Part shown: piece after piece, positions 45,520-56,799 of the stretch
How positions within the stretch are numbered: the first letter of the stretch is position 1
How the letters are laid out: each line of letters begins with the position of its first letter
Source: Nissolia schottii
Taxonomy: Eukaryota; Streptophyta; Magnoliopsida; Fabales; Fabaceae
NCBI GenBank assembly: GCA_003254905.1
Contig: QANU01105744.1
Coordinates: forward strand, 98,134 to 162,133
Direction of reading: 5' to 3'
Length of the DNA: 64,000 nt
Notes under the pieces: model-generated
Told to the model about the DNA's origin: nothing
Databases searched by the model: none
The model's input: only the letters and a program-made list of their open reading frames with translations
Made by a program: the position numbers and the translations under genes

Positions 45520-46880
45520 TGTTTGGGAAAGTACTAAGTATATTGAGGCCCAGCACATATTGGACTAGAACCATGCATATGCATGCGCACACACAAATAA
45601 ATATACATACACACATATATTTATTATTAGTATAAAACAATTCTAAATCAAAGACAAATATTGTGTGAAATTTCTAATCAATTTGTATGTGTTTTAGATC
45701 TATCTAAGTAACACAGGCTCAACACAAGCAGAACAAAGAACTTGGCCCAACATAAGCCTTGGACCATGAATGAGTTACAGAAAAGAGTTGGCCCAAATTT
45801 GTGACAAAGATAAAAGGCTGCTACTGTGAAGCCATTCTAATTTTTCATGGACCTTGAAGCCAAGAAGCCCATTTCTTGGACCTGTTGAAGATGAAAGCAA
45901 AAAAGGAAAGAAAGGACTGTCACATAATAAAAGAAAGGAATGAGTCATCAAGAAGGCAATGTCTCTTTCAAATGAAGCAGCAGCAGATTTTTAGGGGAAT
46001 CAGAAATACAGCTCATGCAAGGACAAGGGCAACTCTAGGCAAAGGACAAATCATAGACCAATGTAAAGTGGACAACTCAGCAACAGAGAATAGCTTATGC
46101 AACGATCAGAAGAAGCGTGCAAAACCAACAGGGTTTGGTCCGAGTGGTAAGCTGCTTAGTATCGCTTAAGCAAGTCTTAGGTTCAAGACTTTGTGCACGC
46201 AGTTATTGGGCGGGCAAACCAAAAAAAAAAAGAAGGCTGCAACGTTCTGATTTTCTTCATTCTTCTTCAAATAGGAAAGAGCTATGACAGAACACCTTAG
46301 AAAAAGAGAGAGCAAAAATCACAACCTGAGCTAGTGTTCAAGCATCTGCATTTCACCTTCTTTTTCTCAAAATTTCCTCTGCAAAACTTGGTAAAATCTG
46401 TACAAGAGCTGATATGCTCTTAGAATCAATTTTATGTTAGAGTGAAAAAAGGCAAGAACGAATCATTGAGAGATTTGATATAAGCCTTGATCATTCTTTG
46501 TGTTTTGAGAGTTTTAGGAAATTAATGTTATTAGGGTAAGAGGCTATGGATTAGTTTCTTAGAAAAAGCCATCTACATTTGTGAGGTTTCTTTTAGTGCT
46601 TGTTTTGAGAGAGTAAGCTTGAGCTCTTGAGTTATTCTCTAATTGGTATTTAGTCTTTGTAAAAGAACTTTATTATTGAAGAAAAACTCACCACTTGTAG
46701 TGGGGACTGGAGGTAGATTCCATATTGGAATTGAACCAGGATAAACTATCTGTGTGTTAATCTCTGTCTTCATCTCTATCCCTTTTTTTTATTCATCTTT
46801 CTGTTTAGACTTATCTCTTAGAAACTCAGAGATTTTGGTGAACTTGTCTCCTTAAATATTAAAAGATTTTTCGACTAACA
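45520..46880 (+). mobile_element. Sirevirus-like (Ty1-copia) LTR fragment
   Basis: The stretch has GGCCCA-rich upstream sequence ('aagccaagaagcccatttct'), a long R/U5-like region, and near the end 'gtggggactggaggtagatt' followed by 'gaaccaggataaact' and 'tctctgtcttcatctctatc'. These strings I associate with SIRE1/Maximus-type copia LTRs. No primer-binding site or gag-pol follows, so it is solo or truncated. A SINE is inserted inside. The outer ends are uncertain. Confidence 0.45.
46123..46231 (+). mobile_element. Internally deleted tRNA-derived SINE with poly(A) tail
   Basis: The head 'gggtttggtccgagtggtaa' and B box GGTTCAAGACT (46180-46190) are the RNA polymerase III promoter of the same SINE family found complete at 51561-51731. 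After 'cacgcagttatt' the copy jumps to the family tail (GGGCGGGCAAACC) and a run of eleven A. Near-identical 12-base flanks, AGAAGCGTGCAA (46111-46122) and AGAAGGCTGCAA (46231-46242), look like the target duplication. Confidence 0.75.
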
Positions 46881-46944
46881 AAAAGTTTTTAAGTGTACAT
46901 GAATTAATAGCTTAGATTCAACTCCTTATTTATCCCATCTTAAA

Positions 46945-46951
<7 letters not shown>

Positions 46952-46987
<36 letters not shown>
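46952..46987. repeat. (TA)n microsatellite
   Basis: An uninterrupted run of about 18 TA units lies in AT-rich spacer. Such runs are usually length-variable. Confidence 0.9.
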
Positions 46988-46989
<2 letters not shown>

Positions 46990-46990
<1 letters not shown>

Positions 46991-48940
46991 TTAACAATAT
47001 CATCTTTTATCCTAAGGTTTTTGTTTTGGTCAATCTTTTCTTAAGGTTTAGATCTATCTATATAAAAGATGGCTATCTAGGAAGTTCATACATGCAATGT
47101 TATAGCTAGCTTACATGAATTCAATGGGGGGTAATATATCCCCCAAATCAAGGTTATGATGAACCAAGGAAAAACAAACATGAGTCCCAGCAACATGCAT
47201 GTGCAACATGTGCAATTAGAAGCACTATGATCCCGTTTTAGCATATCTTTGCTGTGTAATATTATGTGTCTTCTGTTTCTTTCCTTTTTTTTTCGTAATT
47301 GAAATGATGAAAGGCGGTTCTTATTTTCCTTGGCATGAAGGCATGTGGACGCACGTAAGCAAAGTTTTCAACCTCCCCTCTCCATTCTAGCACCCCTAGA
47401 AAATGAGAAATTTTTAGAACATGCATGCTTAGTATTTTTTTTAATTGTTTTTTTTTAATTTTAAAAAATAAAAAATAGAAATTAAATAACTTTTCCTCTC
47501 TTTAACCACCACCGTATTCAATGGCCAACCGACAACGTCTCACTCGAAGAATTAAATAACTCACTTAAAAGAGTGGTTTTTCCCAACATAAATTGTTCTA
47601 TTCTCAAAGCTCGAACTTGATACCACTATAATGTGTGATGTGTAATCTTTTTTTGTTAATTTGATCATTGTTTATTTCATATACGAGTCTCATTTTCTCA
47701 AATAATGATAAAAAATTACACATGAGGTCATGTAAATAAATAACATAAAAAATATATTCACATCTCTCTCATAATAGAGCCTACAATTAGATTAGATTGA
47801 GCTAGATTACTTGAATTTCTGGTGGTTCAAATGATTAAAAAATAAAAATTCAGGCAAGAGCCATCGCTATTTAACTTAACCTAATGAAAATGTTACTTTA
47901 AAAATAGGTATAATTAGCAAGAACATAATTCTAATTAGCGCTCCTTTCCCTCCAAAAGTTTATTTCCTTGGATTCCCTCAATAAAATAAGAGTATGAGTA
48001 TAGGAAAGAACATTCATCAAATAATTATTATTTGAATCCGTCAGTATAGTGCTGTCTCTCTCCAATAATAAGGAAGTACGTACTTCACCAGGAAGCTGCC
48101 ATTTTCACATGGCTTCCACCTGTTTTTGTTTTGGAGGCATACGTTCATAGGGGTACCATTTGTGTTCCATGAAGTAGAAGGGGGAATTAATATTATCACC
48201 CTCCTTATATCCATCAGTTCACATGTGTGCATGTGAATATTGAAAGGTAGGAAAGAACATAAAAATAAATAAATAAAATAAAATAATAAATCATAAAATT
48301 GATCTGATAGAAGTGGCAGTTGGTGCGGCTCAGGCCATGATTGATTATGTGCTGTGTTCAGCACTTTGCTCCCATTTCCTTCTGTTTGTTAATTCCTCTA
48401 ATAATTTAATTCTCTATTCTTTAGGGCATGTCCACTGCAGCATTGCTTGCTTCTTAATCTAAGAGGACATATTTGTCTTTGAGAAAGGGAAAAGAAGAAG
48501 AAAAAAAAAAACAGAACCCTTCTTAAGAAATTAACATGAATGCCTAATTCCAGGATTCATTTAAAGATTTTTTATTCTATGCTATTTTAGAACTAAAAAA
48601 TAATTTTGTTCCTCGTTTGGTTGGTTAATTTGCATATATGCTTCTAGTATCTGTCCAATGATCAATTGAGAATGCCACTTTAGTTAATACTACTAGATGG
48701 TAATAATTTCTTTTTAACAAAAGTTTAAATAATTTTGACACTGATCATGTTACTAGAATCAAGACATACATTTAGACATATTTATAAACTAGTATTTATA
48801 TATTACATGCGATTATTTTGATATATGTGTTTGTGCAAAAAATTACACTTAAATGTGGGGGGAAAATAATTTAATATCAAAATGTGGTATTTTTTGTAAA
48901 TCGCCACATTTTATGCCGTCACTTATTTTTTTTTGGGTAA
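46990..48940. other. Intergenic DNA
   Basis: No gene is supported. The 107-codon minus-strand frame at 48041-48364 contains a low-complexity (ATTT)n-derived stretch and has no recognisable domain. Inside it, 'ggaagctgccattttcacat' and the following 'ggcttcc' form a short dyad. Confidence 0.4.
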
Positions 48941-49347
48941 ATCACTACTTTTTGTGGCGATTTATCTAGCCACTTGCACCGCCGCTTTTTATTTTTTTTA
49001 AATAAATTGCCACTTTTGTGACAATTTGCTATAAAATCCCACATTTTGGTACATCATGAAAATAGAATACTTTTTTTTTTACCTTTTTCTACCACACTTA
49101 AGTTTTTTAGCTGCTTGTGCTTTCATCTATAATAGACTTGAATATATAAAATTAAATGAAAATTTTTAATTATATAAGAATAATTTTGAATAAATATATT
49201 TAAATTTATAGAATTTTTTGTAAAAGGAATTAAATAATATTAGTTTTACTTTGTTAGAAAATTCCTAAAGTTTGAATTTGAATTTGAAAAGATTTAAAGA
49301 ATTTGAAAAGATGATATGCTAGTGAATTGATTTCAACTTTTAGTTAG

Positions 49348-49392
49348 AAATTTTAATTTTAATTTTAATTTTAATTTTAATTTTAATTTTGA
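49348..49392. repeat. (AATTTT)n hexamer microsatellite
   Basis: About seven perfect copies of AATTTT stand in tandem, ending just before the repeat element that begins near 49431. Confidence 0.85.
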
Positions 49393-49432
49393 ATGATGTT
49401 TATTTTATATGTGAGAGCATGGTTATCAAAAT

Positions 49433-49590
49433 CGCGTTTTAACTGGTAAACTCGTACGAGTTTACGTTCCTAGGTAGTAAAATCGAGTTGACTCGCATTT
49501 AACTCGTTTTTGGGTAAACTCGGCTGAACTCAGGTAAACTCGCATAAAATCGCGAGTTTACTACCGAGTTCACGAGTTTACCAAATTGTG
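49433..49590. repeat. Cluster of GGTAAACTCG / CGAGTTTACC words, probable transposon end
   Basis: The block starts GGTTATCAAAATCGCGTTTT, sharing its first 14 bases with the MITE in ABCC5 intron 8. It then carries at least six direct or inverted copies of a GTAAACTCG-like word within 160 bases. Such short clustered repeats are typical of subterminal regions of DNA transposons. The opposite end was not found. Confidence 0.5.
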
Positions 49591-49924
49591 GGTTTTTTTA
49601 AGGACAAAAAAAGGAAAACGTTGTCATCGTTTTGCACGTCTCTGAGTTTTTAGATTTAGGTCGTTTAGTGTTTCAGAGTTGCCATTCACAGTTGCGCCTG
49701 CAATCATGCTCCGTCGTGCCATCGTGCTCCGTTGTGCTCCTCCGTCGTGCTCCGTCGCTAATCCATCGTATGTATTTCATCCTTTGCTCAGAGATCTTTC
49801 TTACTAGGGTGCGTGGCCTCTACATCGCTATCTGTGCTTTAGTGTTTTGGATTGGATACATCATCGTCACATACTCACTTCTTGTGATGCTTAGTACTAT
49901 GGGACTCACCGGTATCTTCGGTGT

Positions 49925-50278
49925 TTATGCTGTTGTGTGTGTCATCTCCTGAATATCTGTGTTCTTGAAGGTTCCATAAACAAAGGGCATGCCCCTCAAA
50001 TTCATCACCAAATTCTTTGCTGTCGGCTCGAAGCATACTACTTTTGTCAAAAATGAGTGACATTGTTCTTTATATACATTTGCTATGTTGGTTGCTATGT
50101 TGGCAAACGGATTGTCACAGCCATCGGACTTCTTTGTATCTGACAGCTTGGAGGACGACGATGACGATGAGCATATCCCCAACACTCTGGCCCTCACCAC
50201 AACGCGGATAATGGTGAGGATTCGATGAGCTCCAGATACACCCTTAGCCCTATCCCACATTGCCACAGTGGTGGCCAC
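49925..50278 (-). pseudogene. Unrecognised protein-coding fragment next to a transposon end
   Basis: A 117-codon frame has a Ser run, then NPFANIATNIANVYKEQCHS and PTAKNLVMNLRGMPFVYGTF, which look like genuine protein sequence. I do not recognise the family. The fragment lies between a repeat cluster and a CACTA-type terminus, so a captured host-gene piece or part of a transposon protein are both possible. Confidence 0.35.
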
Positions 50279-50489
50279 TCTTAATTTCCTTTTTTTTATT
50301 TATTTTAATATTGTTTTAATGGATATTTCATTTCATTTTTATGAATATTAAATGTATTGGATATTTAATTTAATTTTAATTCATATTAAATCTGTTATTT
50401 ACAATTACGGATTTTTTTTATTTCATATATTTTCAGCAGATATAACTACATGTATGTTAAATAATATTATTATAATACAACTAATTACC

Positions 50490-50725
50490 GGCGGATATAT
50501 CATTTAGTAATCGTGACAAAAGCATTATTCCTGTAACTAGTTATCAAAAGATTTATCCGCCAAGATTTATCATCTGATATAGAATCCGTCAATAACTAGT
50601 TACCGATGACGTCTATACCGTCAGATACTTTCCGACACAAAATCCGCCAAAAACAATAAAATCTGCCAATATTTTATCATAATTCGCCGTTAAATCCACT
50701 AGTAAAGATCATTTTTCTAGTAGTG
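50490..50725 (-). mobile_element. CACTA-type (EnSpm) transposon terminus
   Basis: Read on the minus strand from 50725, the sequence starts CACTACTAGAAAAATGATC, a standard CACTA terminal inverted repeat. Behind it comes a subterminal region with repeated short words around ccgtca/ccgcca and gatttat. The partner end is unclear. A CACTAC at 48943 preceded by AAT, matching AAT after 50725, is only a weak candidate because the rest of the terminal repeat does not match. Confidence 0.65.
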
Positions 50726-50929
50726 AATAAATGTTTAAGGTTTTTTTTTAAGCATTCCTATTAAATTAGATCATACTCAATTGAAAATCTTATCAAATCA
50801 TATAATAAATTAGTGTTAAATTTACACATAAACAGCTCAAAAGGAAAGATCTAGAAAGTAATTATTGTAAAAACTCAAGGTTTCCTTAGCTATGTATGTA
50901 GTATGCAGAGTTATGTCTGCTTGGCTTGA

Positions 50930-51500
50930 ATAAGGCAATTCATCTAGGCCTGTCCAAGATTGTTGAGAAATCCGATTTGCTTTTTGCGGTGAACTTGATT
51001 AATAATGGGTGGCCCCAATCCCACCTTGCATGTACCCTTTTACTGGAGAGATACCATTGCTCCCATCTAGGGATGTCAAAATGAGCTCGGCTCACGAGCC
51101 CAGCTCATTTACCTAGTTAAATGAATGGACTAAACGTATAAAATTTGGCTTGAGAATAGCAAAAGTCTGTTTAGGCCCGACCGGTTTAACCTGCGGGCTA
51201 AATTGACTCATTCAATGTTAACATAGGCATAACCCACGGACTAACCCGTTTACCCACATAAATGGACGGACCAAACATATAAAAATTTGTCCACAAATAG
51301 TAAAAGCCCGTTTAGACCCACTGTTTAACCGGGTTGGGCCTAAATGGGCCGAACTGGGCCGTTTGACAGCCCTACTCCCATCCCATCTTCTCCATGAAGG
51401 GAACTTTGTAGCAAACGTGCTTGCTAATATCGCTAACGAGCTCCTGTTGGGAGTGCATTATTATTTTGATAATCCTCTCCCTTGTATGTCTTTTTAGCTT
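50930..51500 (+). pseudogene. RNase H-like LINE remnant interrupted by a hAT MITE
   Basis: Left of the MITE the frame reads EKSDLLFAVNLINNGWPQSH, right of it LLHEGNFVANVLANIANELL, ending with a stop at about 51494. This is the C-terminal part of an RNase H domain of the LINE type (acidic SD, then HEGN..AN.LAN). The two halves are in the same frame once the MITE and one 8-base duplication are discounted. Confidence 0.65.
51068..51374. mobile_element. hAT-type MITE, 307 bp, copy 2
   Basis: The ends TAGGGATGTCAAAA and TTTGACAGCCCTA match copy 1. The 8 bases CTCCCATC occur directly on both sides (51060-51067 and 51375-51382). The interior again holds 'gcccgttta' and 'gggcctaaatggg' blocks. It is about 110 bases shorter than copy 1, mainly in the AT-rich centre. 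Confidence 0.87.
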
Positions 51501-51560
51501 TTTGTTGACAATTGTAATGTCTTTGTGTTGAAGGACGAATAGTGTTGGTGTTTTTTTTTA

Positions 51561-51731
51561 GGTTGTCTGCCCGGTATTCAAAGCCTAGTCTTGACTAATC
51601 CGGGTCGACCCGGGTCGCGCACCTGACTATGGCGGGTGAGTCTCCCAGCGAGGATAACTGCGTACACAAGGTCTTGAACTCGGGACCTTGCTTAAGCGAT
51701 ACCAAGCCGTTTACCACTTGGACCAACTCCC
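51561..51731 (-). mobile_element. Complete tRNA-derived SINE, about 170 bp
   Basis: On the minus strand it starts GGGAGTTGGTCCAAGTGGTA (A box region), has a B box GAGTTCAAGACC (plus-strand 51670-51681), and ends near GAATACCGGGCAGACAACC followed by an A tail (the T run at 51551-51559). The flanks share TAGTGTTG-like sequence (51540 onward and 51738 onward), a probable target duplication. It is the full-length relative of the deleted copy at 46123. Confidence 0.8.
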
Positions 51732-51744
51732 GTTGGTTAGTGTT

Positions 51745-53300
51745 GTGTTTTTTGTTTGGGTTTTTTCTTGTCTAGACATAAATAAATAAATAAATGTAGT
51801 AAGCGCAGTAGGGGAGTGAGTGCTCTCAAATGAAAATTTTGTTATATGCGATTAAATGTGATTTTTAAATAAAATATTTATTGGTTATATCACGTAAACA
51901 TCACACGTTCTCAAATAGTTATAGAGTACCAAATTTATACATATTGTGATATCCATTCAATGTAAATTGACAAATTTATTAAATTCTTGCATTCCGTTTC
52001 TAAATCTATTTAGCAAGAATGTAATGATTGCCGTAAAAATTGATCCATAATACACAAATAGGATAGATACAACGTTTTATTTAAAGTAAGAAAATACAAA
52101 ACTGCCTCATTATTCCCCCCCTCCCCCAAAAGTCAAGTTGGTATTTATAATGACTGTTAACAGATAAAGAAAGAAGCATAAACCAAACAAGGATCAAGGG
52201 GCCACATTCTCTCCCATGTTTTATGTCGGAGAGACTTCCAATAACTCCAAAACTTCACCGTAGTTTTGTGAAACATTGCCATCTGCTTTGAAAATTCAAA
52301 CACGCCCTTTAAAAATGACCAAAAAAGAACTAAAAATCTTTTATGAGATTAGATGTTATTTATTGATAATACAAAGTTTTTTTATATAATTATTCGATTA
52401 AATCATTTAATATGTATGACTTTTAAGTAAAGAATTAAAGAATTAATTATTTTTATTTAATTAAATAATAATATAAAAAAATTACACTATCAATCCACAA
52501 CTATTATTATCAGTGAAAACAACACTTTATGCCCCTGTGTAAGTACAAACTACTCAATTTACACCTAGAGTGCTATTAGTTAGATTGGCGTAATTCTCTC
52601 CCTCTCTCTCCTTTTTTTTTTAATTTTCCATTTTTATTATAAAAATGTTATGTGTGCTAATTTTTTTCACGTGTTAATTTGCATTTTATCCATTATTAGA
52701 TAAACAATAATGTTATTTGTACAACGTAATTACATTTAACTGCATCCAACTAAATAAAAAAATAATATAAAATATACATATAAAAAATTATTAGACAAAG
52801 AAATAAGCATTATCATTAAACATTTTTATGTATACGGCTATTTGTATTTAATATTACTACTTATTTATGTATTTGATAATATTTATTTTTATATTTTTTA
52901 ATGTTTATTTCATTATTTATTTAGATGTAGTTAAATACTTTTAAATGATACAAATAACAATTTTGGTTAAATAAAATTTTATTAGAGTATAAATTACATG
53001 AAAATTTCATTCCTAACTAAATAAAATGTGAATCAAGAACTTCAGTTGTGTAGTTACAAATGAGTGCATATACTCTTTTATTATTGGGACCTTATCATGT
53101 ATCAAATCATATGCAACATTAGCCATCCTTTTCTATCCAATCACTCCCCTCAAGAACTAGACACATCACTACTACCTGTCAGTATGTGTTGTGTCCATCC
53201 CCACATCACCACCACCACTCCTCCTTCCTTCCTTCACTGGAAAAGCAGCGATTGCAGCAAAAACTGCAACTAACGGTGGACAGAAAAAATTGAGAGATTG
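51745..53300. other. AT-rich spacer and promoter of the receptor kinase gene
   Basis: No gene is supported. The last 250 bases before 53342 include pyrimidine-rich and CAA-repeat leader sequence (caacaacaacaacaaca). No clear TATA box position could be fixed. Confidence 0.4.
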
Positions 53301-53341
53301 ATCAATCACAATACAACAACAACAACAACAAAGAAAAAAAC

Positions 53342-56300
53342 ATGCAATTTAAAACCCAATTCCCACTCTCCTTCTTATTCTTATTCTTATTCTTCTCCAT
53401 TGGCTCTTCCTCTCGTAGTTTTGCTGATGAAGAATCATCTGCACTAGTCTCAATAAAATCAAGCCTCGTTGACCCATTGAATAGCCTCAATGATTGGAAT
53501 TTGTTGAATGATTCAAACCATTGCAACTGGAATGGTGTTTTGTGCAACTCAGAGGGCTCAGTGGAGAAGCTTGATCTCTCTCACAAGAATCTCAGCGGAC
53601 CGGTTTCCAACGAGATACAAAAGCTCAAGAGCCTCACATATCTCAACTTGTGCTGCAATTCATTCACCTCGTCGCTGTCAAATTCCATAACTAACCTCAC
53701 AAAACTGAAGCTACTTGATGTGAGTCAGAATTTCTTCACTGGCGAGTTCCTTCTTCCGCCGAAGGGCATTACGGACATTGTGACCTTGAATGCATCAAAC
53801 AACAACTTCTCGGGTTCCATACCTGAGGAGATTGGGAACCTCTCCTCGCTGGAGACACTGGATCTAAGAGGAAGCTTCTTTGAAGGCACAATTCCAAAAT
53901 CCTTTGGAAAATTGAAGAAACTCAAGTTCCTTGGCCTGTCTGGGAACAATCTCACCGGCGAAATCCCGCCGGAGCTTGGCGGGCTTTCTTCGTTGGAGAG
54001 TATGATCATCGGTTACAATGAATTCCAAGGCGGGATTCCGCGGGAGTTTGGGAATCTCGCTGGTTTGAAGTATCTTGACATAGCGGAAGGCGGCGATCTC
54101 GGCGGCGAGATTCCGGCCGAGCTCGGAAAGCTTAAGCTGTTGAGTACAGTTTACTTGTACAAGAACAAATTTGACGGAAGGATTCCGCCGGAGATGGGAA
54201 ACTTGAGGTCGTTGGAGTTTCTAGATCTCTCTGATAACATGTTGGCGGGAAACATTCCGGATGAAGTCAGTCAGCTCAAGAATTTGCGGCTGCTGAATTT
54301 AATGCGAAACCGGCTATCCGGTCCGGTGCCAGCCGGCCTCGGCGATTTGCCGAGGCTGGAGGTGCTTGAATTGTGGAACAATTCATTGTCAGGGCCACTG
54401 CCTGGTAACCTTGGCGAAAATTCACCGTTGCGGTGGTTGGACGTATCGTCCAATTCACTCAGCGGTGAAGTTCCAGCCACAATTTGCAACCAGGGGAACC
54501 TCACCAAGCTTATACTCTTCAGCAATGCCTTCGTGGGACCGATTCCGGCGAGCCTAGCCAGGTGTCCTTCGCTGGTTCGCGTTCGAATTCAGAACAATTT
54601 ACTTTCCGGGACGATCCCTGTGGGGTTTGGGAAGCTTGGGAAGCTTCAGAGGTTGGAATTGGGTAACAATAGTCTCACTGGTGGAATCCCTGATGACATT
54701 GGCTCTTCGAAATTGCTTTCGTTCATCGATTTCTCTAGAAACAAGCTACATTCTTCGATTCCTTTGACCATTATTTCCATTCCTAATTTGCAGACTTTGA
54801 TTGTATCTAATAACAACTTGGGAGGTGAAATCCCTCACCAATCGCTGGACTGTCCTTCGCTTGGCGTCCTTGATCTCTCGTCGAACCGGTTCACTGGAAG
54901 CATACCGGCAAGCATTGCTTCGTGCCAGAAACTGGTGAGGCTGAGCCTGCAGAACAATCAACTGAGTGGCAACATACCGAAATCGATAGCAAGCATGCCT
55001 ACATTGGCCATCCTTGATCTTGCCAACAACTCCCTGACCGGGAAAATACCTGAAAGCTTCGGTATGTCGCCGGCTTTGGAGACATTCAATGTTTCATACA
55101 ACAAGCTTGAAGGCCCTGTTCCAGGAAATGGTGTGCTAAGAACAATAAACCCGAATGATGTTGTCGGAAATGCTGGCCTATGTGGTGGTGTCCTCCCTCC
55201 ATGTGGCCAACAAGCCTCTTCATATTCATTGAGTCGCGGGAGTAGGTCACACGCTAAGCGCATTATTGAAGGGTGGATCATTGGAATATCAGCAATCATT
55301 GCCATTGGGATTGCAGTCTTGGCTGCGAGATCTTTATATATGAGGTGGTACACTAATGGATTTTGCTTTCCAAAAAGATTCTATAAGGGTAGCAAAGGTT
55401 GGCCGTGGCGATTGATGGCGTTTCAGCGGCTCGATTTTACAAGTACTGACATTCTATCTTGCATCAAGGAAACGAATGTGATTGGCATGGGCGCAACCGG
55501 GGTCGTTTACAAGGCCGAGATACCGCAATCGAGCATTGTCGTCGCGGTCAAGAAATTGTGGAGATCAGGATCTGATGTTGAAGTAGGAGGGAGCAGCTGC
55601 GATGACTTTGTTGGAGAGGTGAATCTCTTAGGGAGGCTAAGGCATAGGAACATTGTTAGGCTACTAGGATTTCTTTACAATGACTCTGATGTGATGATAG
55701 TTTATGAGTTTATGCACAATGGAAACCTTGGTGATGCCTTGCATGGCAAGCAAGCAGGGAGGTTGCTTGTGGATTGGGTTTCGCGGTACAATATTGCTCT
55801 TGGAGTTGCGGAAGGACTTGCTTATCTTCATCACGACTGCCATCCCCCGGTTATCCATCGCGACATTAAGTCAAACAACATACTGCTTGATGCAAATCTT
55901 GAGGCAAGTATAGCAGATTTTGGTTTAGCCAAGATGATGATCAGGAAGAATGAAACAGTCTCCATGATTGCAGGATCCCATGGATACATTGCCCCTGGTG
56001 AGTTACTTTATCCAGTTAACGTCTTCTTTGGTTTTCAGAACACTAGAGAACAAGGTAGGATAGTTAAAAGGCAGAACAAGGTAGGATAGTTAAAAAGCTC
56101 AAATAGCATAATCGTTAATAAGCATATTTGGATTCAAATACAAGAATGACAAATGAGCAATCAAATTAGTCCTTAAAGGTTGCCAATTGAGTTCAAATTT
56201 GTCCTTGAAATTTCAAAACTCCTCTTAAGTTCCCTGGAGTTAGCAAAAGTCGGTCATGTTAGTCCTTTAATACCGTTCAAGTTAGTCCCTTCTAATGACT

Positions 56301-56799
56301 AATTTGATCAACTTTTGGCAAAACCTCAGAGGTGGTTTCCAAATGATAAGGATGAATTTGAAATCGGTTGCCAACTTCATGGACTAATTTGATGGTTTAC
56401 TTCAAAAATGACTATATTCTCGTTGCTAACCATTTCGGTGCTTGTTATTTGGCAGAATATGGATACTCCTTAAAGGTGGATGAAAAGATTGATATTTACA
56501 GTTACGGAGTGGTTTTATTGGAGCTTCTGACAGGGAAGAGGCCCTTAGATCCAGAGTTTGGAGAATCCATAGATATTGTAGGGTGGATTAGAGGGAAAGT
56601 AGACAGCAAAAAACCTCCCGAAGAAGCATTAGACCCAAGTGTAGGAAACTGCAGGCATGTTCAGGAAGAGATGCTTCTAGTCCTCAGAATAGCACTTCTT
56701 TGCACTGCCAAGCTCCCAAAGGAAAGACCCTCCATGAGGGATGTCATAATGATGCTTGGAGAGGCAAGGCCTAGGAGAAAGAGCAGTAGAGAGCAATGA
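53342..56799 (+). CDS. MIK1: Leucine-rich repeat receptor-like kinase, LRR-XI, MIK1/PXL2-type
   Basis: Two exons, 53342-55997 and 56456-56799, joined within the Glu of the APE motif ([21 protein letters not shown]), give 999 aa. There is a signal peptide (about 1-29), an LRRNT domain with the [13 protein letters not shown] cysteine pair, about twenty LRRs, a second cysteine cap (LCGGVLPPC), a membrane segment at about 643-662, and a kinase domain with [18 protein letters not shown] (Lys near 737), [12 protein letters not shown] (about 839) and DFGLAKM. All key catalytic residues are present. MIK1 was reported as a pollen-tube receptor kinase partner of MDIS1, and PXL1/PXL2 are relatives of the vascular CLE receptor PXY; the ligand here is not known. 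The single intron at this place is usual for LRR-XI genes. The frame running on past 55997 is intron read-through. Confidence 0.95.
56160..56393. mobile_element. MITE-like inverted-repeat element in the receptor kinase intron
   Basis: Terminal ATCAAATTAGTCC and GGACTAATTTGAT are perfect inverted repeats, with further pairing inside ('ggttgccaa' against 'ggttgccaact' with a caaatttgtcc/ggatgaatttg pair). The element fills about half of the 458-base intron that splits the APE codon of the kinase. The host exons are intact. Confidence 0.6.

Noticed and set aside
45876-46169. 97-codon plus-strand ORF
   Set aside because: It spans LTR-like sequence and the head of the inserted SINE, so it cannot be an ancestral coding unit.
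46136-46195. tRNA-like stretch with A and B boxes
   Set aside because: It does not fold into a full tRNA and continues into a SINE body with a poly(A) tail and flanking repeats, so it is a SINE, not a tRNA gene.
48943-50725. A complete CACTA element with AAT duplications
   Set aside because: The right terminus is good, but the left candidate CACTACTTTTTGTGG matches the terminal repeat for only seven bases, so the element cannot be delimited.
55998-56089. Continuation of the receptor kinase frame past the APE motif
   Set aside because: It reads through the intron; the kinase domain resumes at 56456 with [18 protein letters not shown].
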